Positions 7,089-16,808 of a stretch of DNA of 25,867 nucleotides are shown piece by piece. Each line of letters starts with the position of its first letter. Within the stretch, counting starts at the first letter, position 1. The DNA comes from Candidatus Heimdallarchaeota archaeon (lineage in GTDB: Archaea; Asgardarchaeota; Heimdallarchaeia; Heimdallarchaeales; Kariarchaeaceae), in contig JAAFKL010000384.1 in NCBI GenBank assembly GCA_021399405.1, forward strand, positions 1 to 25,867. The letters run 5' to 3'. The position numbers were made by a program, and so were the translations under genes. The notes under the pieces were generated by a model, which worked only from the letters and a program-made list of their open reading frames with translations, made no database searches and was not told the DNA's origin.

Positions 7089-10000
7089 GTGAAATCCACA
7101 TGTTCATCAGTAGGTAACAATAGGTTACAGAAGAACGAGTGGACAAACCATAGATCATGGTCTGAAAACAAGATAAATGAGATTTCACATCAGTTTAGAT
7201 TAATAAGGTTTTCAAAAAATAAATTTCGAATATTACAGTTAGGAGTCTTATTTTTTATTTTGGTTTCACCAGCGTTTATTACTGGGAATTCAGGGCTTAG
7301 TCAAATTCACAATAATGATGAAGCTTCGTCTGTGCAAAGTATTCAACTTACTGAACTATCAATTAATAATAATTTGGGTAATGAGATCTCTTCAAATATT
7401 ATAATAACAGATAAGATCTCAACACAAAGTGAAGAATTCCTTATCAATCGAAAATCTACTAACCCACCATTTTTACCACTTAAAGTTGAGGATTCATTAG
7501 ATTCTGAAAATGAATTAATTAGTTACGGAAGTTCAGGAGGCCCAATTATCCCAACAGTATCAGAAACTCCTGCTCCACCGAATGGATGTATAAACCCATC
7601 TAATGATTTCTTAATTGTCGATCATGGACAGATTAAAAGTCATTTTTTTGCAAATAATTTCACCTATCAAACTATATCCGAGGAGGATTTCGGATCAATT
7701 ACTGCAGAAGAAATAATGGAATATCGAATGCTGTTACTAGAACCTAATTGGGTGAATTACACTGCACTGTGGAGTGGGTTAAATAGTGTCGCACAGGCAT
7801 TAAATCAGTCTTCCTGTTTAGTTGCTGCATTAAGGATAGGAAACGAGAATAAAGGTACTCGTGTAGATATAGATTTACTTGGGACTGATTATGATGATAC
7901 AAATTGGCATGATGCAGAAAGTATTGTGGATGGGGGATCTGATTTTATTACTGGGACTCCTTGGAATGGAATAACTTTAGGAGTTCCAGAATTTAATACA
8001 TGGAGTTATACAGATGTTGGTGTGTTATTGAATACACCAACAACACAACAAGGTTACAATGTAATTTTAGATGATGGAAACCCAACAAACAATCCTACAA
8101 TGTTTGAATATCAATATGGTCAGGGGCATGTAATTGTAGACAGTTTATCATCACTGAATGGTGGTTGGGGACTCGGAAATACCGATGTAGCCAATAACTA
8201 TATACAATACATGAATTATACTTCTTATCAAAATCAGATACCTATTGTTGTAGATAATCCTGGTAACTTAACATATAACGAATTCACTACTGGCAATACA
8301 TTAACATGGCAAGCCTATGATTCTGATCCTGACATTTACAAAATTATTGCAGATGATTTGCAAAAAGATTCTGGTATTTGGACCAATACTGAATCGATTG
8401 TCTATGATATTGATGGGTTTTCCAAAGGGATTCATAATATAACAATCGAATTTCAGGATAAGTTGGGTCATAAATCAGTTTACACTTCCTTTGTCACGGT
8501 TCAAGATGGCACACCACCAAGTTTTCAATCCAACCCTACAGATTTAACCATTGCAACTTCATCTTGGAACAATGAATTAGAGTGGAATCTAACAGATGAT
8601 GAAAGTCCTGATGTCTATTTATTGTACGAAGATAATGTTCTTGTTGATTTTGGGCCATGGAGCAATAGTCAACTAATTACATATAATATTGACCATCTAT
8701 CAATTGGGGCACATAATGTTACCATATTCGCAATTGACTTGGCTGAAAATGTTGCTATTAATACAGTTCTCATAACTGTAGTAGATGACTCTACTGCTCC
8801 ATCTTTTACATCAACGCCGGGCAATATTTTTTATGAAGAAGGTGTAACAGGAAATACATTAAAATGGAGAGCAACAGATAGTTTCCCATATTTTTATCAA
8901 CTTTTTGTTAATGAGGTTGAATTTAATGTAGCTCCTTGGTTGGACGGTGTGGACCTGTCATTTGATATTGACGGACTCGGCTTAGGGATCTATAACTTTA
9001 CGGTGAGGTTATTTGATACATCTGGTTCAAGTGTTACTGATACATCATTTGTAATTGTCGAAGATACAATCAAACCTTCAATTCAATCTTCATCTGGGGG
9101 TTTAACATATGAGCTTGGATCAAGTGGGAATATCATAGATTGGACTGTGACAGATACTCACCCTGAAAATTATCTTTTATTAGTGAACAATTCGAATTTC
9201 GATTTCGGCAGCTGGGAATCAGATGTTCTATTCGAAATTAATGTCGATAATCTTAGTGTTGGGGTTTACAATCTAACAATTATTTTGAGTGATAGTTCCT
9301 CAAATATAAGAACAGACACTGTATTTGTTAGTGTACAGGATACAACTATTCCTGTAATTAATACTCCAACTAATCAAACTGTAGAAATCGGATCTAGTTC
9401 CAACACTATAAATTGGATAATTTCAGATTTAGATCCAATTAATTACGTGGTTTATCGAAATGGATCGGAATACTCATCGGGATTGTGGTCATCTGGATTG
9501 GAAGTTAATATTAATGTTGATGGTCTTAGTTTAGGTAATCATATTTTCATCATGCAAGCTTTTGATGTCTCAGGAAATTCTATAAACGACACAGTACAAG
9601 TGGTAGTTGTAGATTCACTTGACCCCGTTATCAATAAACCAACGGATATAGCTTATGAATATGGGAGCACCTTAAACCAAATCATATGGATAGGGACTGA
9701 TGATGACCCCGATATTTACAGTGTAGTTCGAAATGACACACTTCTATCGGTTGCAGCATGGACCTCAGGTAATTCGATCTTAATTGGAATTGACGGCTTA
9801 TCACCGGGGGTATATAATTATACAATTACATTGTTTGACGCAGCTAATAATCAAGTAACTGATACTTTAATTGTGACAGTTCGAGATACAGTTGTTCCAG
9901 ATATAACCCAACCGAGCAATATTCAATATGAATTTGGTTCAACAGGAAACAAAATTTCGTGGAATGGTTCAGATCTATTACCGTTATCATATGGCATACT

Positions 10001-13000
10001 TGTAAATGGCAGCTCGAGTCAAACTGGCGGATGGGCAACCAACATTTCTATAGAAATCAACATTGATAATCTAGATCCAGGAATCTATAATTACACAATT
10101 GTGATATACGATACCGCCTCGAATTTTAATTTTAATACAGTTATATTGACTGTAGTCGATTCAACTCCACCGGAGTTTACTACGACACCTGAAGCTGTAT
10201 CATATTCCAATGGAACAATTGGTAATACATTAATTTGGGTTGCAACCGATCTAGACCCTGATACATACACACTATTTCGAGAAAGCACAATAATTGAATC
10301 AGGATTTTGGGTATCTTCTGGTATTATCTTAATAAATATTGATGGATTGGCAATTGGAGAGTATAATTATACAATTCTTGTGTCAGATTCTTCTGGCAAT
10401 TCAATTTCGAATGAAGTAATAGTAACTGTTACTTCCGAAGCGGTATTTACTTCTGTCCCTAGAGATCTTCATTATACAAATGACACTTCAGAAAATACAC
10501 TCAGCTGGATTATGGAGGATTCAAGCCCTGATTCTTATATAATTTATAGAAACACTACCGAAATCAATTCAGGAGTTTGGACTAGTGGAATACCAATTAT
10601 TATTAACATTGATAATCTTGTTATAGGTTATCACAACTTCTCAATTTGGGTTAACGATACTGATGGAAATATAATAACCGATGAGGTAAAAGTATTTGTA
10701 ACGGACAATCCTGTGATATCAACACCACCAAGTAATATTACTTATGTCGAAGGAACAATAGGTCATTCAATTGTATGGAATGCTACAGATTCATTACCTG
10801 ACAATTACACAGTTTACAAAGATGGAGCATTCAATTCAACGGGTGTTTGGAGTAATGGAGTGAATGTTGTCATTAGTATAAATGGTCTCTTCAAGGGAGT
10901 ATATAATTTCACAATAGTATTCACTGATGAAAGTGGGAACACCAAAACCGATACTCTATTTGTAACTGTGAATGATAGTGCTCAACCAATTGTAGATGCA
11001 CCAGACGATGTAATCTATGAAGAAGAAATCACGTCAAATACAATTTCTTGGACTGGCACTGATTTACATCCTCACATGTACAATGTAACATTGGATGGAG
11101 GATTATATGATTCTGGAACATGGATTTCAGTTGTTCCCATAATTGTGAATATTGATGGATTACCATTCGGGGCTTATACATTTACAATATACCTTAATGA
11201 CACTTCTAACAATGTAAGCAGTGATACTGTCATAGTAACAGTCACCGATAGTCTTAATCCAGAGATAGATCAACCATCTACAATTACATATGAAGAGGAT
11301 TCAAGTCCCAATACAATCACCTGGACTGGCACTGACAATAACCCTCACAAATTTAATGTTACTTTGGACGGATCTAATTATCAGAGTGGCACGTGGACAT
11401 CTGGAAATCCTATTGTTATAGATATTGATGGTTTATCTGTTGGATCATACATATTTGTTATTAGATTAAATGATACTTCAAACAATTTTATTACACACAT
11501 GGTTATCGTAAGTGTAACTGATACAGTGAGTCCAGGCACCAATGATGTGTCTAATTTTTCCTATGAAGAGGGTTCATCACCAAATATAATCTCATGGACG
11601 GGCACGGATAACAATCCAGACAAATATAACGTCACACTTGATGGAAGTAACTATCAAAGTGGAACATGGATTTCTGGTAATACACTAATCATCAATATTG
11701 ATGGTTTGAGTATCGGTATTTATCAATTTGTAATTTACTTTAATGATACATCTGGTAATTTGATTTCTGATCAAGTTACTGTAACAGTTGTGGACACCAC
11801 TAGCCCAATAATTGATAGTCCAGGCGATACAGGTTATTCAGAAGGATCTACCCCTAATACTATCACATGGACAGGTTCAGTAGAATCAAATGAAGATAAA
11901 TATTTTGTCACTGCAAATGGAAGTTTAATAGCTAGTGGATCTTGGACTTCAGGAGTTGGAATTACAGTTAATATCGACGACTTAGTATTAGGCGTTCATT
12001 TTATTGTAATTACATTAAACGATACTTCGAATAATATCATTACCGATGAAGTGAAAATCACTGTGTTTGATGACACTAAACCGTCGGTTACAACCCCTAG
12101 CAATTTTTCTTATTCAATTGGTTCAACATCAAATAGCATTACTTGGACAGGAACTGATACTAATCCTGATAGTTATGTGGTTGAGTTAGAAGAATCTTTG
12201 TACGTAAGTGGTACTTGGGTTTCGAATAATCCAATTATCATTGATGTAGATGGGCTTGGAATTGGAATATTCAATTTCACTATAATTCTAAATGACACAT
12301 CAAATAATATCGAAATTCATACTGTATTAGTAACAGTTAATGATACAGCAGGACCCGGGATTACTAGTCCAACTGATATTGCATTTGACGTAGATAATAA
12401 TCCTAAACCAGTAATATGGATAGCATCAGATCCATTCCCTGATAAATATTTTATAACTCAAGATGGTTTTGAGGTTCAGAACGGAACTTGGATTTCAGGT
12501 CAACCAATTACATTCTTAGCAGATTTATTATCATTAGGAACTTATGAATTTGTTATTTCATTAAATGACACAACTGGGAATGTTAGTAATGATACAGTAT
12601 TTGTTACTATCAGACAAATAGATATTGATAGTCCGAGCAATATTGTTTACAACGAAGGATCTTCATCAAATTTCATAATATGGAATGCTACAGATGGTAA
12701 TCCCGATAAATATTCTGTTACAAGAAATGGCAGTGAAATTGAGACTGGGAATTGGATTTCCAATGCAGGTATTAATATCTCAATTAATGGCCTCTCTGTT
12801 GGAGTTTATTCATTCATCATTACAATAAATGATACTGATGGAAATAGCTTACCTGATGAAGTTATTGTCACTGTAATTGACACCACTAATCCATTAAGTG
12901 ATGATCCAATTGATATCACCTATGAAATGGGAGTATCAGGCAATCAGATAATTTGGATAGCAACGGATAATCATCCTGATATGTATGTCGTTACAAAAGA

Positions 13001-16000
13001 CGGACAAGCATACGAGAGTGGGAATTGGATTTCTAGTGTTCCAATAAATATAATTATTGACGGACTCAGTTTGGGTATCTATACTTTTGTAATTACATTC
13101 AATGATACTACGAATAATGAAATTACAAATACAGTTATCGTTACTGTAGAAGATACAACCACACCAAGTATAGTACCTCCATCAGATTTTAGTTATGAAG
13201 AATTAGAGACAGGAAATATTATTGTATGGGACGTAACAGATCAAAATCCTGCTAATTTTACAGTTTATCGAGATGGATTGTTGTCTCAAACCGGTGATTG
13301 GAATAATACAGATAATTTGGAAATTAATGTTGATGGGCTTTTATTGGGATCATATGTATTTGAATTAAAAGTGGAAGATGCTTCAGGCAATATTATTTCC
13401 GATTTTGTTACTGTATCAGTGATTGAATTAATAGTACCAGTATTCGATAAAGTACCTCTAAACTTGCAAGGTAATGAGACTACAATTGTAATATTGAGTT
13501 GGAATGTAACTGATGCTCACCCTGGAACTTATGATATTTTGTTAAATGGAACCTCAGATAGTACTGGAATCTGGACAAATGCAGATGCAATTACAGTGTC
13601 ATTCGGTGTTTTAACCAAGGGATATTACAATTTCACCATAATATTTTATGATTCATCTTTGAATAATGTATCACACACCCTTATTTACGAGGTAACTGAT
13701 GATCTCGATCCTTTGTTTTTATTAGCAGTACAATCTTGTAGTGTCGAGGAAGGTTCTAATTGTGATCTGATTACTTGGTGGCGTACTCAAGAGATATATC
13801 CAAGCCAATATATTATTTATGTCAATGGATCCGCAGATCCGGCTATTTCTTGGACTGATTCATTAATTTCCTTTGATGTAACAAATTTTGACAGAGGCAT
13901 CTATAATATTACAATAGTAATATTTGATGAATCTGGCAATTCAGCAAGTGCCACTACATTTGCTACGATTTTCGACGGGAATTTACCAACCTTTACCTTA
14001 CCTCCACCAAATAGAATGACAATTAGTGAATTATCCACTAACAATATTATTAGTTGGGTGAGTAATGATAAATATCCAGGATTTTATGAAATTGAAAGGA
14101 ATGGTTCATTGTTATTCACAGATAATTGGCAAAATTTGAATCTCATCACTATAAATATTGACGGACTTATTATAGGAGTTTACAATTTCACCATTACAGT
14201 ATTTGATGGATCCGATAATTCCATTTCATACACAATAATTGTTACAGTTATTGATAGCACTCTTCCAAACCTTATCGAAGGACCTACTAATTTACAATCC
14301 TCAGAAGGAGAAGATGAGTACACAATTCAATGGATATATTCAGATCAAAATGCAATGAATTATTCAATTGAAATGAACGGAATTGAACTGATTGGGCTAT
14401 CTTGGATATCTTCAAACCCAATTATTCTCAACGTTGGAGATCTAAATTTACAAGCGGGTAATTATAATTTTACAATTATTGTATGGGATACAACATTTAA
14501 TGTCCACTCGAATAGCATTTTTGTAGAAATAATCGATGACACAGCACCTGTATTCACACTACAACCTGATAATTATGAATTTTATACAAACCAAACAAAT
14601 CAGGAAATTTCATGGCAAGTGTTTGATTTACATCCATCCTCCTATTCTGTGTTAATTGATGGAACATTAGAGATTAGTAATATTTGGGACAATAACGAAA
14701 TGATTATTCTTGATCTGAATGATCTCGAAGTTGGAAGCTATAATATTACAATAATTATTTCTGATAATTCAGATAACAAAATTTCTCATTCTATTATAAT
14801 AAAGGCAAAAGATCCATTGATCATAGAAACTTCACTACCCAGTGTTAAATTGATTGAAATCGTTCATGAAGGGGATATTGAATATTACAATGGAACATGG
14901 TTAACAAGATTCGAAGGATTAAGTATTAACAATGCTACTATCCAAGTTAAATTATATGAAGATGGTAAATTAAAAATAATTCAAGGAAGCTCATACGTAA
15001 TCTATACAGATGAAAATGGTAATTTTGATTTAGAATTTAATTATACCAATATCCCTGTCGGAAATTATATTTGGGAAATCTCATTTAGTAAAAATGATTA
15101 TGAAAGTAGAATTGTAGATATACCAATTACAATTATTCCGCACAGTTATATTATTGAAATTCAAATACCTGCAGCACTAGAAAAGGGAGAGGATTATTTC
15201 ATTACAGCGATTGTTTATTATGCAAATAATGGAACAACCGCGGGTTCATTATCATTAAATCAATTAGTATCTAGACAAGGAAAAGCAACCGGAGTGGAAG
15301 TAATATTTAATATTATCATATCTTATGATGACGGCTCAAGTGCTGAGGTGATTAAAAAATCATTTACTACTTCGAAAGGATTTGCTGTAATTCAATTTGC
15401 AGGTACTGAGACACAAACAATAAAGTCAATTTCTCATATTTCAGCAGCAGTAGAAAGTAATGAATTTGGAAATGAATTTACCGTTGCACTAAGTGATGCT
15501 GATCTACCTCTTGTGAAAGTTTCTCCATCCTCTGGGATCGAATTAGTTACAGAATTCATTTTGGAGTACATTTCAATTATCATCCTCATAGTTATAACCC
15601 TTGTATCAATAATTACCGTTATAATTTATACTAGAAAAAGACTGAATGTTAAAATCAAAGCACATCTAAAAACCATGGATAACGCAAAAGTTGAATTAGA
15701 TGCCTTATTATCAATAAGAGCGATAATTATACAGGCATCATCAGGTTTACCGTTGTATGAAAGGAAATTTAGATCAATGGAAGTAGATACGACATTAATT
15801 TCTGGCTTAATCACTGCATTTTCAGCATTTTTGGGAGAAATTGGAAGAGAGGAATTATTTGGATTTGAAACTATTGAAAGACAAGGTCTTTCTATTACAT
15901 CACACAAGGGATTCAATTCACGTCTTACAATAATTTCCAAAAATGAATTACCTATGGTTTTATTAGATCAAATTAGCACATCACATATTGAAATTGATAG

Positions 16001-16340
16001 TAAATTCAGAGAGCAATTAACTTCTGATTCAGGAGAAGTGCTGGATGAAAACTTTCTCGATCAAGTATTCGAGATCTCAGGACTTAATATTGGTGTAATC
16101 GAAAAATTCGAATTGAACTCACGAAATATTAGAAAATTAAAGAAAATGAAATCAATCACTAGGAATGTGAAAGATAACATTAATTCATTGAAACAATTGT
16201 TTGACCAGAACAAGGATGAGCCAATTTATATTCAAAATGTAATGGAATTTTTTGGTGATCGCGGTATGAATGAAGAAGTATCGGCTCGTACATTTCTGAT
16301 TGCTTACAGATATAATATTATTAACCCAATATTTGGTTAA
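7089..16340 (+). CDS. Giant membrane-spanning surface protein: alpha/beta domain, 24 Ig-like repeats, TM helix, cytoplasmic longin-like domain
   Basis: A 3083-residue protein. A basic N-terminus precedes a hydrophobic segment (48-65, signal or anchor). An alpha/beta domain follows at about 173-378, beginning NDFLIVDHGQ and ending with YGQGHVIVDS (343-352), which resembles class I amidotransferase/ThuA-like folds but shows no catalytic Cys I can identify. Residues 384-2576 hold 24 Ig-like repeats of about 91 residues. Two further beta domains (about 2577-2820) precede a membrane helix (2827-2847, then TRKRLNVK). The 236-residue tail is cytoplasmic and looks longin/roadblock-like. The most likely role is an adhesin or receptor linking the cell exterior to an internal GTPase-related signalling or trafficking domain; this is inference. 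GTG at 7089 is chosen because TGA at 7071 closes the frame, no other start precedes the hydrophobic segment, and a TATA box lies 25 bases upstream. The gene stands alone, convergent with the ABC cassette. Confidence 0.85.
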   Translation: MKSTCSSVGNNRLQKNEWTNHRSWSENKINEISHQFRLIRFSKNKFRILQLGVLFFILVSPAFITGNSGLSQIHNNDEASSVQSIQLTELSINNNLGNEISSNIIITDKISTQSEEFLINRKSTNPPFLPLKVEDSLDSENELISYGSSGGPIIPTVSETPAPPNGCINPSNDFLIVDHGQIKSHFFANNFTYQTISEEDFGSITAEEIMEYRMLLLEPNWVNYTALWSGLNSVAQALNQSSCLVAALRIGNENKGTRVDIDLLGTDYDDTNWHDAESIVDGGSDFITGTPWNGITLGVPEFNTWSYTDVGVLLNTPTTQQGYNVILDDGNPTNNPTMFEYQYGQGHVIVDSLSSLNGGWGLGNTDVANNYIQYMNYTSYQNQIPIVVDNPGNLTYNEFTTGNTLTWQAYDSDPDIYKIIADDLQKDSGIWTNTESIVYDIDGFSKGIHNITIEFQDKLGHKSVYTSFVTVQDGTPPSFQSNPTDLTIATSSWNNELEWNLTDDESPDVYLLYEDNVLVDFGPWSNSQLITYNIDHLSIGAHNVTIFAIDLAENVAINTVLITVVDDSTAPSFTSTPGNIFYEEGVTGNTLKWRATDSFPYFYQLFVNEVEFNVAPWLDGVDLSFDIDGLGLGIYNFTVRLFDTSGSSVTDTSFVIVEDTIKPSIQSSSGGLTYELGSSGNIIDWTVTDTHPENYLLLVNNSNFDFGSWESDVLFEINVDNLSVGVYNLTIILSDSSSNIRTDTVFVSVQDTTIPVINTPTNQTVEIGSSSNTINWIISDLDPINYVVYRNGSEYSSGLWSSGLEVNINVDGLSLGNHIFIMQAFDVSGNSINDTVQVVVVDSLDPVINKPTDIAYEYGSTLNQIIWIGTDDDPDIYSVVRNDTLLSVAAWTSGNSILIGIDGLSPGVYNYTITLFDAANNQVTDTLIVTVRDTVVPDITQPSNIQYEFGSTGNKISWNGSDLLPLSYGILVNGSSSQTGGWATNISIEINIDNLDPGIYNYTIVIYDTASNFNFNTVILTVVDSTPPEFTTTPEAVSYSNGTIGNTLIWVATDLDPDTYTLFRESTIIESGFWVSSGIILINIDGLAIGEYNYTILVSDSSGNSISNEVIVTVTSEAVFTSVPRDLHYTNDTSENTLSWIMEDSSPDSYIIYRNTTEINSGVWTSGIPIIINIDNLVIGYHNFSIWVNDTDGNIITDEVKVFVTDNPVISTPPSNITYVEGTIGHSIVWNATDSLPDNYTVYKDGAFNSTGVWSNGVNVVISINGLFKGVYNFTIVFTDESGNTKTDTLFVTVNDSAQPIVDAPDDVIYEEEITSNTISWTGTDLHPHMYNVTLDGGLYDSGTWISVVPIIVNIDGLPFGAYTFTIYLNDTSNNVSSDTVIVTVTDSLNPEIDQPSTITYEEDSSPNTITWTGTDNNPHKFNVTLDGSNYQSGTWTSGNPIVIDIDGLSVGSYIFVIRLNDTSNNFITHMVIVSVTDTVSPGTNDVSNFSYEEGSSPNIISWTGTDNNPDKYNVTLDGSNYQSGTWISGNTLIINIDGLSIGIYQFVIYFNDTSGNLISDQVTVTVVDTTSPIIDSPGDTGYSEGSTPNTITWTGSVESNEDKYFVTANGSLIASGSWTSGVGITVNIDDLVLGVHFIVITLNDTSNNIITDEVKITVFDDTKPSVTTPSNFSYSIGSTSNSITWTGTDTNPDSYVVELEESLYVSGTWVSNNPIIIDVDGLGIGIFNFTIILNDTSNNIEIHTVLVTVNDTAGPGITSPTDIAFDVDNNPKPVIWIASDPFPDKYFITQDGFEVQNGTWISGQPITFLADLLSLGTYEFVISLNDTTGNVSNDTVFVTIRQIDIDSPSNIVYNEGSSSNFIIWNATDGNPDKYSVTRNGSEIETGNWISNAGINISINGLSVGVYSFIITINDTDGNSLPDEVIVTVIDTTNPLSDDPIDITYEMGVSGNQIIWIATDNHPDMYVVTKDGQAYESGNWISSVPINIIIDGLSLGIYTFVITFNDTTNNEITNTVIVTVEDTTTPSIVPPSDFSYEELETGNIIVWDVTDQNPANFTVYRDGLLSQTGDWNNTDNLEINVDGLLLGSYVFELKVEDASGNIISDFVTVSVIELIVPVFDKVPLNLQGNETTIVILSWNVTDAHPGTYDILLNGTSDSTGIWTNADAITVSFGVLTKGYYNFTIIFYDSSLNNVSHTLIYEVTDDLDPLFLLAVQSCSVEEGSNCDLITWWRTQEIYPSQYIIYVNGSADPAISWTDSLISFDVTNFDRGIYNITIVIFDESGNSASATTFATIFDGNLPTFTLPPPNRMTISELSTNNIISWVSNDKYPGFYEIERNGSLLFTDNWQNLNLITINIDGLIIGVYNFTITVFDGSDNSISYTIIVTVIDSTLPNLIEGPTNLQSSEGEDEYTIQWIYSDQNAMNYSIEMNGIELIGLSWISSNPIILNVGDLNLQAGNYNFTIIVWDTTFNVHSNSIFVEIIDDTAPVFTLQPDNYEFYTNQTNQEISWQVFDLHPSSYSVLIDGTLEISNIWDNNEMIILDLNDLEVGSYNITIIISDNSDNKISHSIIIKAKDPLIIETSLPSVKLIEIVHEGDIEYYNGTWLTRFEGLSINNATIQVKLYEDGKLKIIQGSSYVIYTDENGNFDLEFNYTNIPVGNYIWEISFSKNDYESRIVDIPITIIPHSYIIEIQIPAALEKGEDYFITAIVYYANNGTTAGSLSLNQLVSRQGKATGVEVIFNIIISYDDGSSAEVIKKSFTTSKGFAVIQFAGTETQTIKSISHISAAVESNEFGNEFTVALSDADLPLVKVSPSSGIELVTEFILEYISIIILIVITLVSIITVIIYTRKRLNVKIKAHLKTMDNAKVELDALLSIRAIIIQASSGLPLYERKFRSMEVDTTLISGLITAFSAFLGEIGREELFGFETIERQGLSITSHKGFNSRLTIISKNELPMVLLDQISTSHIEIDSKFREQLTSDSGEVLDENFLDQVFEISGLNIGVIEKFELNSRNIRKLKKMKSITRNVKDNINSLKQLFDQNKDEPIYIQNVMEFFGDRGMNEEVSARTFLIAYRYNIINPIFG
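8238..14816 (+). repeat. Array of 24 Ig-like repeats of about 273 bases within the giant gene
   Basis: Each unit of about 91 residues follows the pattern: Y-E-x-G-S/T-x-x-N-x-I-x-W-x-(A/G)-T/S-D-x-x-P-x-x-Y, then G-x-W-x-S-G, then I-N-I-D-G-L-x-x-G-x-Y-N-F-T-I, then D-x-S-x-N and V-x-V-T-V-x-D-T-x-x-P. Units 11-15 are the most alike. Units 20-24 and the first two are the most diverged. Repeats differ heavily at the DNA level, so this is an old protein-level array, not a recent DNA amplification. Confidence 0.9.
15630..16337 (+). other. Cytoplasmic longin/roadblock-like tail of the giant protein
   Basis: Residues 2848-3083. From about 2875 the order of predicted elements is strand (RAIIIQAS), strand (LPLYERKF), long helix (TTLISGLITAFSAFLGEIG), three strands (FGFETIERQ, LSITSHKG, RLTIISK), helix (PMVLLDQISTSHIEIDSKF). 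That is the two-strands, helix, three-strands, helix order of longin and profilin-like folds, whose members bind small GTPases. The remaining ~100 residues are helical and basic (RNIRKLKKMKSITR) and may be a winged-helix-like module. The fold call rests on pattern reading only. Confidence 0.5.
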
Positions 16341-16367
16341 ATTCAAATAATATCTTATTTCAGTTGA

Positions 16368-16799
16368 TTATAATTCAAGATCGAGAAGATAATTTCTTGC
16401 CACAAGTATAGTATCAATGATTAACAATGCAAATATTATTGCAATCGTATAAGTGTAAATTCCATCACCCTCCACTGTAACTTCTACAATTTCTTCTGAA
16501 AAAAATTCTATCAAATAAGAACCTGGTTTTTCAATTTTTACAGTTTTAGAGCTTGTAAATTGAAAAAAATCAGGAGTTATCTTATCTTGATGATTTCCTA
16601 TCGGGTCCATATAACTGACATTCAATTCAATTACAGTTAATTTATCTGATGAAAATTTCAGCTCTGGTGTATGTACATTTAACACGATTGACTTTTGTGT
16701 ATCAGGAAAAAGTGTGGTTGAATAATTATTTTCAAAAAGAGGTAATAGCATCACTAAACTGCATATTAACAAAATGTGTATTATTGTTGTTACTTTCAT
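16368..16799 (-). CDS. Small two-helix membrane protein of the ABC cassette
   Basis: A 143-residue protein I do not recognise. It has an N-terminal hydrophobic segment (about 5-22), a central beta-rich region of about 85 residues (for example IELNVSYMDP and VKIEKPGSYLIEFF) and a C-terminal membrane helix (about 113-134) followed by a short tail. The central region would face outside. It is the third gene of a minus-strand run, 9 bases after the stop of the ABC permease, so it is probably an accessory subunit or substrate-sensing partner of that transporter. The role is inferred from position only. Confidence 0.65.
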   Translation of the reverse strand: MKVTTIIHILLICSLVMLLPLFENNYSTTLFPDTQKSIVLNVHTPELKFSSDKLTVIELNVSYMDPIGNHQDKITPDFFQFTSSKTVKIEKPGSYLIEFFSEEIVEVTVEGDGIYTYTIAIIFALLIIDTILVARNYLLDLEL

Positions 16800-16808
16800 A
16801 TCATAACC

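Noticed and set aside
6992..7117. A 41-residue open frame (MGSDQTKFTTTP...) before the giant gene
   Set aside because: It overlaps the start of the giant gene and its TATA box, has no ribosome binding site and resembles nothing I know.
9844..10288. Minus-strand open frames of about 65 codons inside the giant gene
   Set aside because: They lie antisense to a strongly supported repeat region and encode no recognisable domain.
8238..14816. Tandem repeat array that might suggest CRISPR or satellite DNA
   Set aside because: The period is about 273 bases, a multiple of three, wholly inside one reading frame, and the units diverge at synonymous sites; it is a protein repeat.
15626..15940. A 104-codon minus-strand open frame opposite the cytoplasmic tail
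   Set aside because: The sense strand encodes a continuous, domain-like protein here; the antisense frame is a composition effect.
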